DNA of 35,460 nucleotides from Flavobacterium hiemivividum. GTDB lineage: Bacteria > Bacteroidota > Bacteroidia > Flavobacteriales > Flavobacteriaceae. A program made the position numbers and the translations under genes. Numbering within the stretch: the stretch's first letter is position 1; each line of letters begins with the position of its first letter. Location of the stretch: NCBI RefSeq assembly GCF_004349145.1, contig NZ_SMFO01000019.1, positions 426 to 35,885 on the forward strand, written 5' to 3'. The notes beneath the pieces were generated by a model that was not told where the DNA came from, did not search any database, and saw nothing but the letters and a program-made list of their open reading frames with translations. Shown piece by piece: positions 8,428-17,636 of the stretch.

Positions 8428-9243
8428 TTATTTAAAAACGGATTGCCTTATTATCCTGCCAAATAAACGGTAACCCATTCCATATCTTAGAAAACTAAGT
8501 CCATTAGCATCAAAACCAATCGTATGACGTTTAAAATTTTTAGGCGGATTATCTGCAATTTTCAATACTTCCCGAACAATTTGCGGTTTTAAATCCACGT
8601 TTTTCTTGGTTTTCTTTTCTAAAATCTGACTTATCTTCTCCATCAAATTATTATAAGAAGCCAAAGACGATCGGTTTGATTTAACTACATTTTTTTGAAA
8701 ATTAGTCTGAGTATTTCCAAATTGAACCGTAGAAACACTTATGTTAAAATCAATTAATTCATAAGCCATACATTCTGAAAAACTTTCAACTGCATGTTTC
8801 GTCGAATGGTAAAAGCTTCCTAAAGGCAAATTTACTAAACCGGCAATCGAGGAAATATTTATAAAATGTCCTTTTTTTTGTGCTCTAAATTCAGGAATAA
8901 ATGCTCGGCAAACTTTTACAACTCCAAGCCAATTCACTTCGACAATTGTATTGATTTCCGAATCTTCTGATAGTTCCACAAAACTTCTATAGCCTACTCC
9001 TGCATTATTTATAACAACATCTATTGTTTTAAAATCTTCAATTATTTTTTTCTTAGCCGTTACAATGCTTTCAGTCGAGGTGACATCTAGCAAATAACAA
9101 CTAATATTTTTCATTCCTTGTAATTCTTTTCCATGATCTAAATCAATCATTGTGGCAATAACATTCCAGCCATTGTGAGCAAAATGACAAGCGATTTCTT
9201 TACCAATACCTCCAGAAGCTCCCGTTATAAGTACATTATTCAA
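8428..9243 (-). CDS. Short-chain dehydrogenase/reductase (SDR)
   Basis: A 271-residue classical SDR. The nucleotide-binding TGASGGIG motif spans residues 7-14, followed by the NNAG motif (INNAGVGY), the catalytic serine in NISSIAG and Y145xxxK149 in YHSTKHA. The ASGGIGKE start and lack of a basic residue at the usual NADP position leave cofactor choice open. The substrate is unknown. The start is a TTG codon: it is the only usable start before an in-frame stop, and it places the glycine motif where the family has it. It sits between the HAD and PhoH genes, all leftward, but terminator-like hairpins separate them. Confidence 0.9.
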   Translation of the reverse strand: MNNVLITGASGGIGKEIACHFAHNGWNVIATMIDLDHGKELQGMKNISCYLLDVTSTESIVTAKKKIIEDFKTIDVVINNAGVGYRSFVELSEDSEINTIVEVNWLGVVKVCRAFIPEFRAQKKGHFINISSIAGLVNLPLGSFYHSTKHAVESFSECMAYELIDFNISVSTVQFGNTQTNFQKNVVKSNRSSLASYNNLMEKISQILEKKTKKNVDLKPQIVREVLKIADNPPKNFKRHTIGFDANGLSFLRYGMGYRLFGRIIRQSVFK

Positions 9244-9340
9244 TATTTATTTTTTTTTTAATCTATTACTATTATCCTGCAAATTAAATGCAACGATTAT
9301 ATACCCTTCCTGTAAAAAGGACTGATTATTATTTTAAAAA

Positions 9341-9370
9341 GTACGACCCCATGCGGAGTCGTACATAATA
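9341..9370 (-). terminator. Terminator of the phoH-like gene
   Basis: On the minus strand a 7-bp perfect stem (GTACGAC/GTCGTAC, extended by an inner CC/GG pair) is followed by a T run toward 9336. It lies just downstream of the PhoH stop codon. Confidence 0.75.
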
Positions 9371-9407
9371 TTCTTTTGACTATCTGTCAAAAATACAATT
9401 TCTATTT

Positions 9408-10388
9408 TTAGGCTGGATTCTCAGTATATTTATAAGCATCTAAGACTTTTTTCACTAATCTGTGTCTTACAATATCTTTATCGTCTAGATAAATAATTCC
9501 AATTCCTTCAATATCTTTTAAAACTAATAGCGCTTCTTTCAGCCCTGAAATAGTCCTTCTTGGTAAATCAACTTGGCCGGGATCTCCAGTTACCATGAAC
9601 TTGGCACTTTTCCCCATTCGAGTCAAGAACATTTTCATCTGGGAATGAGTTGTATTTTGAGCCTCGTCCAATATTACAAACGCATGATCCAGCGTTCGCC
9701 CACGCATAAAGGCAAGCGGAGCAATTTGTATAATCCCTTTTAGAATATAATCTTCCAGTTTTTCATTGGGTATCATATCCCGTAAGGCGTCATACAGCGG
9801 CTGCATGTATGGATCCAATTTTTCTTTCATGTCTCCAGGAAGAAATCCTAGATTTTCCCCAGCTTCTACGGCTGGTCGAGTAAGGATAATGCGTTTTACC
9901 TGTTTTTCTTTCAAAGCTTTTACAGCCATTGCAACACCAGTATAGGTTTTCCCAGTTCCTGCAGGTCCTACCGCAAAAACCATGTCGTTTTTATTTATGG
10001 CATCCACCAGCAATTGTTGATTAGGTGTCATCGCCTTAATGATTTTACCCGCCACTCCGTGTACCAGAATTTTATCATTCACCGCGTTTCTTCTATCATC
10101 CTGACCCTCGCCTAGAATAACACGTTCAATAACATTGTTATCGATATTATTATATCTAGAAAAATGTAGCATTAAACGTTGAAAACGTTTTTCGAACTCG
10201 TCTAAGATTTCTTTTTCTCCAAATGCCTTTAGAGTAGTTCCACGGGCAACAATTTTCAGTTTTGGATAATATTTTTTAATAGTTTCAAGATGAGTGTCTT
10301 GAGCACCCCAAAATTCTTTTGGAGCGATGTCTATGAGCTCGATTATTCTTTCGTTCAAAAGTTGTAGTTTTATATTAAAATTAATCAA
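9408..10388 (-). CDS. phoH: PhoH family ATPase (YbeZ-like)
   Basis: A PhoH-like cytosolic ATPase related to helicase superfamily 1 cores and linked in other bacteria to RNA metabolism and ribosome maturation. The Walker A motif GPAGTGKT has its lysine at residue 147, and Walker B is FVILDEAQNTT. TRPAVEAGENLGFLPG and MVTGDPGQVDLPR are further family signatures. An N-terminal KH-like segment precedes the ATPase domain. No ATG is available at the N terminus: starts are TTG at 10388, or TTG at 10358 giving MNERIIELIDIAPKEF, which is the start I would expect from relatives. No partner gene ybeY lies next to it. Confidence 0.92.
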   Translation of the reverse strand: MINFNIKLQLLNERIIELIDIAPKEFWGAQDTHLETIKKYYPKLKIVARGTTLKAFGEKEILDEFEKRFQRLMLHFSRYNNIDNNVIERVILGEGQDDRRNAVNDKILVHGVAGKIIKAMTPNQQLLVDAINKNDMVFAVGPAGTGKTYTGVAMAVKALKEKQVKRIILTRPAVEAGENLGFLPGDMKEKLDPYMQPLYDALRDMIPNEKLEDYILKGIIQIAPLAFMRGRTLDHAFVILDEAQNTTHSQMKMFLTRMGKSAKFMVTGDPGQVDLPRRTISGLKEALLVLKDIEGIGIIYLDDKDIVRHRLVKKVLDAYKYTENPA

Positions 10389-10463
10389 TTAAAAAATCTA
10401 ATTCATTTTGGTCTTAAACCTTAATATTATTTGTCTTATTATTTAGAATTTGTTTTTCGTTTT

Positions 10464-10495
10464 TTGCTTTTTTGAATTTACTATTATTAGATTTG
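10464..10495 (+). promoter_or_regulatory. Promoter of the SAM hydrolase-gldFG gene set
   Basis: TTG, 21 bases, then TAGATTTG on the plus strand, about 60 bases upstream of the first gene. It is the only good match between phoH and that gene. Confidence 0.55.
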
Positions 10496-10553
10496 CATTT
10501 CTCAAATTTAATGAAAATTAGTTTTAGAATACACCAATATTTATAAAAAATAT

Positions 10554-11384
10554 ATGTCAATAATTACCCTAACTACCGATTACGGCTTGAAAGATCACTT
10601 TGTTGGTGCGTTAAAAGGGAAAATATTTTCTGAGTATCCTGAAGCTTCCATTGTAGACATTTCACATCATATTGACCCATTTAACACAGTAGAAGCAAGT
10701 TACATTATTAGTGCTGCTTATTCCAGCTTTCCTAAAGGGACTGTTCACCTAATAGGAGTCGATATGGAACTCAATAAAGAGAACCAACATGTTGTAATGC
10801 AATGGAACGATTCTTACTTTATTGCTGCCGATAACGGAATTCTAAGCATGCTTTCGCAAAAAATTGTTCCTCAAAAAATGGTCGCTATAAATATTCACGA
10901 TCGTTTGTCTAGCGAAGCAACTGGAATGGATGTTTTTGTTACGGTCGCTTGTCATATTGCAAAGGGTGGTTTGCTAAACGTTATTGGTAAAGAAATCAGT
11001 AGCATTAAACAAATAACCGAATTAAAAGCAGCGATTTCTGAGGACGGTAATACACTAAAAGGTAATGTTATTTATATCGATCATTTTGGAAATGTGGTTA
11101 CCAATATTAGTAAAAGACAATTTATGGAGGTTGCTCGAGGAAGGCCTTATGAGATTGTCATGAAAACAAAAAACATCAAAACCATTTTGCCAAATTACTC
11201 TGCAATTGCGAGTTCTGATAAATATCCAATAAAAAATTATGAAGGAGAGAAACTAGCGATTTTTAATGAAGCTGGCTTTCTCGAAATTGCCATTTTTAGA
11301 AGTAACCCTTCCAAAGTAGGCTCTGCAAATAGCTTATTGGGTTTAAACTATAGAGATACGGTGTCTATTCAATTCAAGGATTAG
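10554..11384 (+). CDS. SAM hydroxide adenosyltransferase (DUF62 family)
   Basis: A 276-residue member of the DUF62 (SAM_adeno_trans) family, which uses water/hydroxide to split S-adenosylmethionine into adenosine and methionine; the family also includes fluorinase and chlorinase. Signatures are TDYGLKDHFVGALKG at the N terminus, VDISHHIDPF, the FIAADNGIL motif and YIDHFGNVVTN. No halogenase-type insertion is obvious. It appears to be first in a rightward set with the ABM-fold gene, gldF and gldG. The physiological link with gliding genes is not established. Confidence 0.92.
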   Translation: MSIITLTTDYGLKDHFVGALKGKIFSEYPEASIVDISHHIDPFNTVEASYIISAAYSSFPKGTVHLIGVDMELNKENQHVVMQWNDSYFIAADNGILSMLSQKIVPQKMVAINIHDRLSSEATGMDVFVTVACHIAKGGLLNVIGKEISSIKQITELKAAISEDGNTLKGNVIYIDHFGNVVTNISKRQFMEVARGRPYEIVMKTKNIKTILPNYSAIASSDKYPIKNYEGEKLAIFNEAGFLEIAIFRSNPSKVGSANSLLGLNYRDTVSIQFKD

Positions 11385-11444
11385 AAGAATACCACATCCA
11401 TAAAGTCTCAAATCATCAATCGTTAATCCTAAATCCTAGATCAC

Positions 11445-11741
11445 ATGTTGGTACGAATAGTAAAATTAAGTTTTCACGAGGAAAACATTCCTGCATTCCT
11501 AGAAAATTTCGAATCAATTAAAGAACGAATCAGAAATGCTCCTGGAAACCGTTTATTAGAGTTATATCAGGACAAAGACAACAAAAGTATCTTTTTCACG
11601 TATAGCTATTGGGATACCGAAGACGACTTAGAAAACTACAGAAATTCAGAGTTTTTCAATGAAGTTTGGACGTTTACCAAAAAATTATTCAATGACAAGC
11701 CAGAAGCCTGGAGCGTGGATAAGTTAGCTACTTTAATTTAA
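11445..11741 (+). CDS. ABM-fold (antibiotic biosynthesis monooxygenase-like) protein
   Basis: A 98-residue single-domain protein with the dimeric alpha/beta barrel pattern of the ABM family: MLVRIVKLSFHEENIPAFLENF strand-helix, then PGNRLLELYQDKDNKSIFFTYSYWDTEDDLENY. Members include quinol monooxygenases and heme-degrading proteins, but many are uncharacterised. It starts 60 bases after the SAM hydrolase and ends 56 bases before gldF, so it is probably co-transcribed. The leader contains degenerate repeats of AATC and CTAAATC. Confidence 0.83.
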   Translation: MLVRIVKLSFHEENIPAFLENFESIKERIRNAPGNRLLELYQDKDNKSIFFTYSYWDTEDDLENYRNSEFFNEVWTFTKKLFNDKPEAWSVDKLATLI

Positions 11742-11797
11742 GCTTTTTAGTCTCAATTTAGACACTATTAAATCTTAAACTTTTAAACAAAAAATTA

Positions 11798-12523
11798 ATG
11801 AAAGCCATATTATTACGAGAGATTAAATCCTTTTTTGGTTCGCCCATCGGTTACTTGGTTATTGCTTTATTTCTAATTCTCAACGGGTTATTTCTTTGGG
11901 TTTTCGAAGGGGACTATAATATTCTCAATACCGGTTTTGCCGATATGAGCCCGTTTTTTACATTAGCGCCTTGGATTCTAATTTTCTTAATTCCGGCTGT
12001 AACGATGCGCAGTTTCTCGGATGAAAAAAAGCAAGGAACATTGGAGCTATTATTGACAAAACCATTGAGTATTTGGCAAATCGTAAACGGAAAATTTTTG
12101 GGTTCGATGCTGTTAATTGTTATGGCTATTATTCCAACATTTATTTATGTCGAAGTAATTTCTAGTTTAGGAATGCCAGAAGGAAACCTCGATATGGGAA
12201 GCACTATTGGTTCTTACATTGGGCTACTATTCTTAATTAGCGCCTATTCTTCCATCGGAATTTTTACTTCTACTCTATCCGATAATCAAATTGTAGCTTT
12301 TATTGTTGCAGTGTTTTTATGTTTCTTTTTCTATTTTGGTTTCGAAGGCCTCGCTTCATTAACACCGTCTTTTTCGACATTTATCTCTGCTTTTGGGATG
12401 CAAGATCACTTTAAAAGTATGGGACGTGGCGTTATAGACACAAGAGATCTACTCTATTTTACAAGTATAACGGTGCTGTTTCTTTCGTTTACTGTTTATA
12501 AACTTAAATCTTTTAAATTGTAA
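11798..12523 (+). CDS. gldF: Gliding motility ABC transporter permease GldF
   Basis: A 241-residue ABC-2 type integral membrane protein with about six hydrophobic helices, beginning MKAILLREIKSFFGSPIGYL. In Flavobacterium johnsoniae GldF works with the ATPase GldA and with GldG, and mutants lose gliding; later work showed some flavobacteria glide without it. The conserved cytoplasmic stretch MRSFSDEKKQGTLELLLTKPLS is typical of the family. Its stop overlaps the start of gldG by one base (TAATG), implying coupled translation. gldA is not in this window, as in F. johnsoniae, where it is unlinked. Confidence 0.93.
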   Translation: MKAILLREIKSFFGSPIGYLVIALFLILNGLFLWVFEGDYNILNTGFADMSPFFTLAPWILIFLIPAVTMRSFSDEKKQGTLELLLTKPLSIWQIVNGKFLGSMLLIVMAIIPTFIYVEVISSLGMPEGNLDMGSTIGSYIGLLFLISAYSSIGIFTSTLSDNQIVAFIVAVFLCFFFYFGFEGLASLTPSFSTFISAFGMQDHFKSMGRGVIDTRDLLYFTSITVLFLSFTVYKLKSFKL

Positions 12524-14208
12524 TGGTACCAATTAAAAAAAGCAACCTGAAATCGGTTTTGATAACAATCGCACTATTACTGGTTATAAACGGTATTGGA
12601 AACTATTTCTTTCATCGTTTTGATTTAACAAAAGACAAAAGATACACCCTTTCTACTACTTCTTTGAATATCGTCGAACAAGTAAAAGAACCATTGTACA
12701 TCAAAATATACCTGCAAGGAGATTTGCCTGCTGAGTTTAAAAGACTGCAGCAAGAAACGCAGCAGCTATTAGAAGAATTTCAAGCCTATAACACCAATAT
12801 AGTTTTCGAATTCATAAATCCATTGGAAAACGAAGATTCCAGTATGGACAACATCAAGGAATTGTATCGAAAGGGATTGACACCTATAAATATAACTGTT
12901 GATGACAAAGGAAAACAATCGCAAGCAATGGTATTCCCATGGGCTATAGCAGTTTACCAAAACAAAGAAATCAATATTCCATTGTTGAAAAACAGGATGG
13001 GAGCTTCGACTACCGAAATGGTAATTGGCTCGGTGCAACATCTTGAATATTCTATTTCGGAAGCATTCCAAAAAGTTACAACGGCTAAGCAAAAAACGGT
13101 TGCTGTTATCAAAGGAAACGGCGAACTTCAAGATATTGTAATGGCTAAATTCTTGTTGCAAATAAGAGAAAGTTACCACATAGGCCCTTTTACCTTAGAT
13201 TCGGTTGCCAAAGATCCTACGGGCAGCTTAAATGCTTTACAGAAATATGATTTGGCTATTATCGCCAAGCCTACTGAAACATTTTCTGATTCCGAAAAAC
13301 AAGTTTTAGACCAATTCATCATCAATGGAGGAAAAACATTGTGGCTTATCGATCAAGTAAATGCTGAAATGGACAGTCTTTACAATCCTTCAGGATCGAC
13401 TTTGGCCTTTCCTAGAGATTTGAATTTAAACGATATGTTCTTTAAATACGGCTTCCGTATCAACCCAGATATTGTCAAAGACGAACAAGGAAGTCCTATA
13501 AAATTAGCGACAGGAGAACAAGGAAGTGCAACCCAGTTTCAGGAATTCAACTGGAAATTTGCTCCCTTGGTTTATCCAGAAAGCACGCATCCTATTGTGA
13601 AAAACTTAGGCGGAATTAAGTTTGATTTTGCGAATCCTATCGACACTTTGAAAAACGGAATTAAGAAAACTGTACTTCTAAAATCATCACCTTATTCTAA
13701 AAAAATAGGCGCTCCGGTAGAAATAAATTTAGACATTGTTGCCGAGGAAACCAGCCCCAATCATTATATAAAAACAGGAAATATTCCGCTTGCAGTATTG
13801 CTGGAAGGATCCTTCCATTCCATGTTTGAAAACAGAGTGTTGCCTTTTGAACAAGCCACATTTCAAGGAACTGGAAAGAAGAATAAAATGATTGTAATTT
13901 CTGATGGAGATGTGATAAAAAACCAACTGGATAAAAACTTCCAACCGGTAGAACTGGGTTACGATCAACGTTCTGGAAATCTATACGACAACAAGGATTT
14001 CCTGCTGAATTGTGTCAATTATCTGTTAGACGATACTGGACTTATTAACATTCGAAGCAAGGATTTAGATTTACCCTTATTAGACAAGGAAAAAGTATTT
14101 GAAAACTACAGCCAGACTCAAGTCATAACTATCGGGCTTCCACTGCTAATCTTAGTGTTATTTGGCGGATTATTTACCTATCTTAGAAAAAGAAAATACG
14201 GTCAATAG
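12523..14208 (+). CDS. gldG: Gliding motility-associated ABC transporter substrate-binding-like protein GldG
   Basis: A 561-residue protein with an N-terminal membrane helix (about 12-30), a large periplasmic region of the ABC_transp_aux/GldG type, and a C-terminal helix (VITIGLPLLILVLFGGLFTYL) followed by a basic tail. DLTKDKRYTLS just after the first helix is a strong GldG signature. It forms the accessory part of the GldA-GldF-GldG transporter. The cargo is unknown. It is translationally coupled to gldF, and dnaN follows 105 bases after with its own promoter. Confidence 0.93.
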   Translation: MVPIKKSNLKSVLITIALLLVINGIGNYFFHRFDLTKDKRYTLSTTSLNIVEQVKEPLYIKIYLQGDLPAEFKRLQQETQQLLEEFQAYNTNIVFEFINPLENEDSSMDNIKELYRKGLTPINITVDDKGKQSQAMVFPWAIAVYQNKEINIPLLKNRMGASTTEMVIGSVQHLEYSISEAFQKVTTAKQKTVAVIKGNGELQDIVMAKFLLQIRESYHIGPFTLDSVAKDPTGSLNALQKYDLAIIAKPTETFSDSEKQVLDQFIINGGKTLWLIDQVNAEMDSLYNPSGSTLAFPRDLNLNDMFFKYGFRINPDIVKDEQGSPIKLATGEQGSATQFQEFNWKFAPLVYPESTHPIVKNLGGIKFDFANPIDTLKNGIKKTVLLKSSPYSKKIGAPVEINLDIVAEETSPNHYIKTGNIPLAVLLEGSFHSMFENRVLPFEQATFQGTGKKNKMIVISDGDVIKNQLDKNFQPVELGYDQRSGNLYDNKDFLLNCVNYLLDDTGLINIRSKDLDLPLLDKEKVFENYSQTQVITIGLPLLILVLFGGLFTYLRKRKYGQ

Positions 14209-14247
14209 ATGTTAATAAAAAAGTTTCAATACTAGAATAGTTTACGA

Positions 14248-14255
14248 TATATTTG
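14248..14255 (+). promoter_or_regulatory. dnaN promoter -7 element
   Basis: TATATTTG, a perfect TAnnTTTG element, with no clear TTG at the usual distance upstream. Transcription would start near 14262, so the in-frame ATG at 14260 cannot be the start codon; this supports the ATG at 14314. Confidence 0.5.
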
Positions 14256-14313
14256 TAAAATGTATTCTATTTTGAAATCAAAAATAGATACCAAAAAAAA
14301 TAAAATAAAACAG

Positions 14314-15432
14314 ATGAAATTTATAGTATCGAGTTCGTACTTATTAAAACAATTACAAGTTTTAGGTAGTGTTATTAACAGTAGCAATACTTTGCCAATT
14401 TTGGACAACTTCCTATTTGAATTAGACAATAACGAATTAACGGTTTCGGCAAGTGATTTAGAGACTACCATGTCGGCTAACTTAGCTATTGATTCCACGA
14501 GTAAAGGTAGTGTTGCTGTACCGGCAAAATTACTATTAGAAATCCTTAAAACTTTTCCAGAGCAACCTTTAACTTTTACTGTTGAAGAAAACAGCACGAT
14601 AGAAATCAGTTCAAACTCTGGTAAATATGCGTTGGCGTATGCTCCTGGTGCTGAATTCCCAAAATCTGTTAATCTAGAAGAACCTTCGGTAACTTTAGTT
14701 CCTGCGGATGTATTGGCAACAGCTATAAGTAAAACGATCTTTGCAGCTGGTAACGATGATTTACGTCCAGTTATGTCTGGTGTATTTTTTCAGTTCTCTC
14801 CAGAAGGATTAACCTTTGTGGCAACTGATGCTCACAAATTAGTAAAATATGCACGAACAGATGTAAAAGCGTCTCAAGTAGCTGATTTTATTATGCCAAA
14901 GAAACCTTTGACCATTCTAAAAAATATTCTTTCGACTTCAGATGCTGAAGTAAAAATTGAATACAATGATTCGAATGCTACTTTTTCATTCGATAATTAC
15001 ATTTTAATGTGTCGTTTAATAGATGGAAAATATCCAAACTATGAAGCGGTTATACCAAAAGAGAATCCAAATAAATTAATGATTGACCGCTCTCAGTTTT
15101 TGAGTTCAGTACGTCGTGTTGCTATTTTCTCTAATAAAACTACGCACCAAATTCGTTTGAAAATCGCAGGTGCTGAATTGAATGTTTCGGCTGAAGATAT
15201 TGATTACTCTAACAAAGCAGAGGAAAGATTGACTTGTGATTATCAAGGAGACGATATGCAGATAGGCTACAACTCGCGTTTTCTTAATGAAATGTTAACT
15301 AATTTACAATCAGATATGATCATGTTAGAAATGTCTTTGCCTAATAGAGCGGGAATCCTTACTCCTGTTGATGGGCTAGAAGATGGAGAGACCGTAACCA
15401 TGCTGGTAATGCCAGTTATGCTGAATAGTTAA
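14314..15432 (+). CDS. dnaN: DNA polymerase III sliding clamp, beta subunit
   Basis: A 372-residue beta clamp, the ring that holds DNA polymerase III on its template; it acts as a homodimer. The start giving MKFIVSSSYLLKQLQVLG matches other Bacteroidota clamps, and the 18 extra residues of the longer frame are lysine-rich non-conserved sequence upstream of the likely transcript start. Three clamp domains are visible, with the family's ATDAHKLVKYAR block in the middle, GKYPNYEAVIP, and the C-terminal MLVMPVMLNS that resembles the conserved PM[RL] ending. No dnaA or recF lies adjacent. Confidence 0.96.
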   Translation: MKFIVSSSYLLKQLQVLGSVINSSNTLPILDNFLFELDNNELTVSASDLETTMSANLAIDSTSKGSVAVPAKLLLEILKTFPEQPLTFTVEENSTIEISSNSGKYALAYAPGAEFPKSVNLEEPSVTLVPADVLATAISKTIFAAGNDDLRPVMSGVFFQFSPEGLTFVATDAHKLVKYARTDVKASQVADFIMPKKPLTILKNILSTSDAEVKIEYNDSNATFSFDNYILMCRLIDGKYPNYEAVIPKENPNKLMIDRSQFLSSVRRVAIFSNKTTHQIRLKIAGAELNVSAEDIDYSNKAEERLTCDYQGDDMQIGYNSRFLNEMLTNLQSDMIMLEMSLPNRAGILTPVDGLEDGETVTMLVMPVMLNS

Positions 15433-15736
15433 TAAACTGTTAATGTTTTTATTGTCATTTTTTTTGATAATCAACATATTATACTTATCATTGTATTTCA
15501 AAATACGCTATTAACCAAACCATTTTTTTATATTGAAAAAAACCGCTATTTCCTTTATAGGATATGCGGTTTTTTTTTTTGTTCTTCCCCCCACAGGAGA
15601 GAGAGACGAAATTGAATATTTTGAGTTTTTTTAACTTCATGTTTTATACTTGTCAATTCTAACCTCTTATTTTTAATTTTTTACTTACTATTTTTAAAAC
15701 CTCTCACTTCTCGCCTCTCACTTCTAATCTCCACCC
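15433..15736. other. Intergenic region between convergent dnaN and MutS-like gene
   Basis: This stretch of 304 bases contains one terminator (listed separately) and, at 15700-15725, a 12-bp direct repeat CCTCTCACTTCT spaced 14 bp apart inside a pyrimidine-rich tract. I see no gene. Confidence 0.6.
15535..15582 (+). terminator. dnaN terminator
   Basis: An imperfect stem AAAACCGC-TAT-TTCC / GGATATGCGGTTTT followed by a run of more than ten T. It is preceded by an A tract, so it may also act leftward on the convergent MutS-like gene, although that gene ends 155 bases away. Confidence 0.75.
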
Positions 15737-17509
15737 TTAAATCACTCCCATTTTTTTCATCAGGAACGTCGCACTTTTATTTTTACATATTCCATCGCGG
15801 AGTTTGTAATCAAAATGCAAATCATCATTTACAATTTCGACTTCAAAACATTTGTTAGTAAGAGTATCCGGATATTCATTTGTAGTTAGACAAACTTCTA
15901 TATCGTGAGTTGCAATCGCTCCAATTGCTTTATTTGCGATTACTTTTTTAACGACTTCTATGGTACCATTTCTTTTGTCGTCAGAGTTTGTTCCTCTTAG
16001 GATTTCATCCAATAATACAAAAGCAGCATTTCCTTCTAATTCATTCATAATCTGTTTTAAGCGCTTTATTTCGGCGAAAAAATAAGACTCGCTGTCAGAT
16101 AAGGAATCCGACAAACGCATGGATACTAAAACCGGTAAAGGATGTACATGAGCTTCCTTCGCACATACCACCGAACCCGCACCGGATAACACCATGTTAA
16201 TCCCCAGACTTCGGAGAAAAGTACTCTTCCCTGACATATTCGATCCCGTTAAAATCATAAAAGATTGCGGATGAAAATGGACATCGTTCCCTACTCTAGT
16301 ATTGCGATTCAATAAGGGATGACTCAAATCTGAGAAGTTGATTTCGAACTCCGTATTTAAAGCGGGAAAAACAAAGTCTGTATTGTTGTAGGCAAAATTA
16401 GCCAAGCTATTTAGCATCTCGAATTCACCAATAACATCAAGCCAATCTTCCAATACTTCTGCATGCTCTTTTTTCCAATGAATTAGTGATTTTAAAACAT
16501 GTAGATTAAATAGAAAGGTACCATTAAACAAAGAGGCCGTTAATAGATTCCCAATCGTATCCATATTAGAAAATAATCCCGATAAGGTTTTAAGGTGAAT
16601 GCTGGCATTTTCTGTTTTAAATTTCAGCTTTTGTTGTAAATCAATCAGCTTTTGAGACTGGAAAGTTTCGTCTTCAATTTTTTTAAGTAATAAACTATAT
16701 TGACTGATTACCTTATCGAGATCTTCTGCATTGGCAATTTCGATTTGGATGCGTTTATAAAAAGCCCCCATAATAAATAAATTCAATAAAAACACATAAG
16801 AGAGATAAGACAATAAAAAAGTCTCAGCCGTAACAATATAGGAAATTAATACGCTTAAAAACAATAGTGGCGCAGCATAAGAAAGTATAACTGCTGCTGT
16901 AGACAATGGAGTACTTGGAAATTTGTTCCACTTCATTAATCCTTCAAAACTGGCTTTAGAATCTTGACTTATTTTGGCCAAAGCCAAAAAATTCTGGCGC
17001 CAATCTAATTTTTGCGAAAGCTCATTAACAGCCGATTGATTTCTAATGATTTCCTCATTTGGAGATAAAGTCAGCAATTGCTCAGCTAATCTTTTCTTTC
17101 CAATAAAAGTGGCAGTTCTATTTAAATTTTGAAAAAGGGAATGTTCTCCAAATATATCTAGGTCGTAGGCATAAGGATGATGAAAATCATTGAATTCTTG
17201 TCCGTTATCAAATGGAATCGATTTCTTCTCTAAATAAGAGATTTCATTGTCGTTGATTTCCTTCAACGCAGTACTAAGCTTTTTTTCGAAAAGTAATTTG
17301 GAGTGAATTTTCATAAAAATTATAAAACCCGCAAAAAATAAAACAGCTGAAACTATAAAGATAATTTCGCTGTTTTTTATGTAATAATAAAGAGAACCTA
17401 AAAAAAGAATAATACACAACAGTCTAAGTACGCTGATGGTATTGTATTTTTTATTGATTTTGCTTAACTCCTCCGAATAGCTATTACTCTTTGTACTGTA
17501 CTGATCCAT
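15737..17509 (-). CDS. Membrane-anchored MutS-like ATPase
   Basis: A 590-residue protein combining a MutS-type ATPase with membrane helices. Two hydrophobic helices lie near residues 28-72 and more around 205-250. The C-terminal MutS domain V has Walker A TGSNMSGKST (K428), a following serine-rich MRLSDSLSDSESYFFAEIKR block, Walker B FVLLDEILRGTNS and an ATHD motif. The mismatch-binding domain I is absent, so it is unlikely to be the canonical repair MutS. Such MutS-related proteins are common in Bacteroidota and their role is unknown. It is 127 bases downstream of a universal stress gene on the same strand but has its own -7 element. Confidence 0.88.
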   Translation of the reverse strand: MDQYSTKSNSYSEELSKINKKYNTISVLRLLCIILFLGSLYYYIKNSEIIFIVSAVLFFAGFIIFMKIHSKLLFEKKLSTALKEINDNEISYLEKKSIPFDNGQEFNDFHHPYAYDLDIFGEHSLFQNLNRTATFIGKKRLAEQLLTLSPNEEIIRNQSAVNELSQKLDWRQNFLALAKISQDSKASFEGLMKWNKFPSTPLSTAAVILSYAAPLLFLSVLISYIVTAETFLLSYLSYVFLLNLFIMGAFYKRIQIEIANAEDLDKVISQYSLLLKKIEDETFQSQKLIDLQQKLKFKTENASIHLKTLSGLFSNMDTIGNLLTASLFNGTFLFNLHVLKSLIHWKKEHAEVLEDWLDVIGEFEMLNSLANFAYNNTDFVFPALNTEFEINFSDLSHPLLNRNTRVGNDVHFHPQSFMILTGSNMSGKSTFLRSLGINMVLSGAGSVVCAKEAHVHPLPVLVSMRLSDSLSDSESYFFAEIKRLKQIMNELEGNAAFVLLDEILRGTNSDDKRNGTIEVVKKVIANKAIGAIATHDIEVCLTTNEYPDTLTNKCFEVEIVNDDLHFDYKLRDGICKNKSATFLMKKMGVI

Positions 17510-17529
17510 ATTTCGATTAAATTGAAATA

Positions 17530-17537
17530 CAAATATA
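17530..17537 (-). promoter_or_regulatory. -7 element upstream of the MutS-like gene
   Basis: The minus strand shows TATATTTG, a perfect TAnnTTTG, 20 bases before the ATG. I see no TTG at the usual upstream distance. Confidence 0.45.
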
Positions 17538-17636
17538 GGTGTACGCGAATAAATAAGCTATTAGAATAGGAGGCAATATGGCAACACTTTCGAATAAAAT
17601 AAAAACTGCCGCCCTATTTTCAAAAATGAAACAAGC

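Noticed and set aside
12769..13179. Leftward open frame of 136 codons inside gldG
   Set aside because: Fully antisense to a well-conserved gene with a continuous coding pattern; no independent support.
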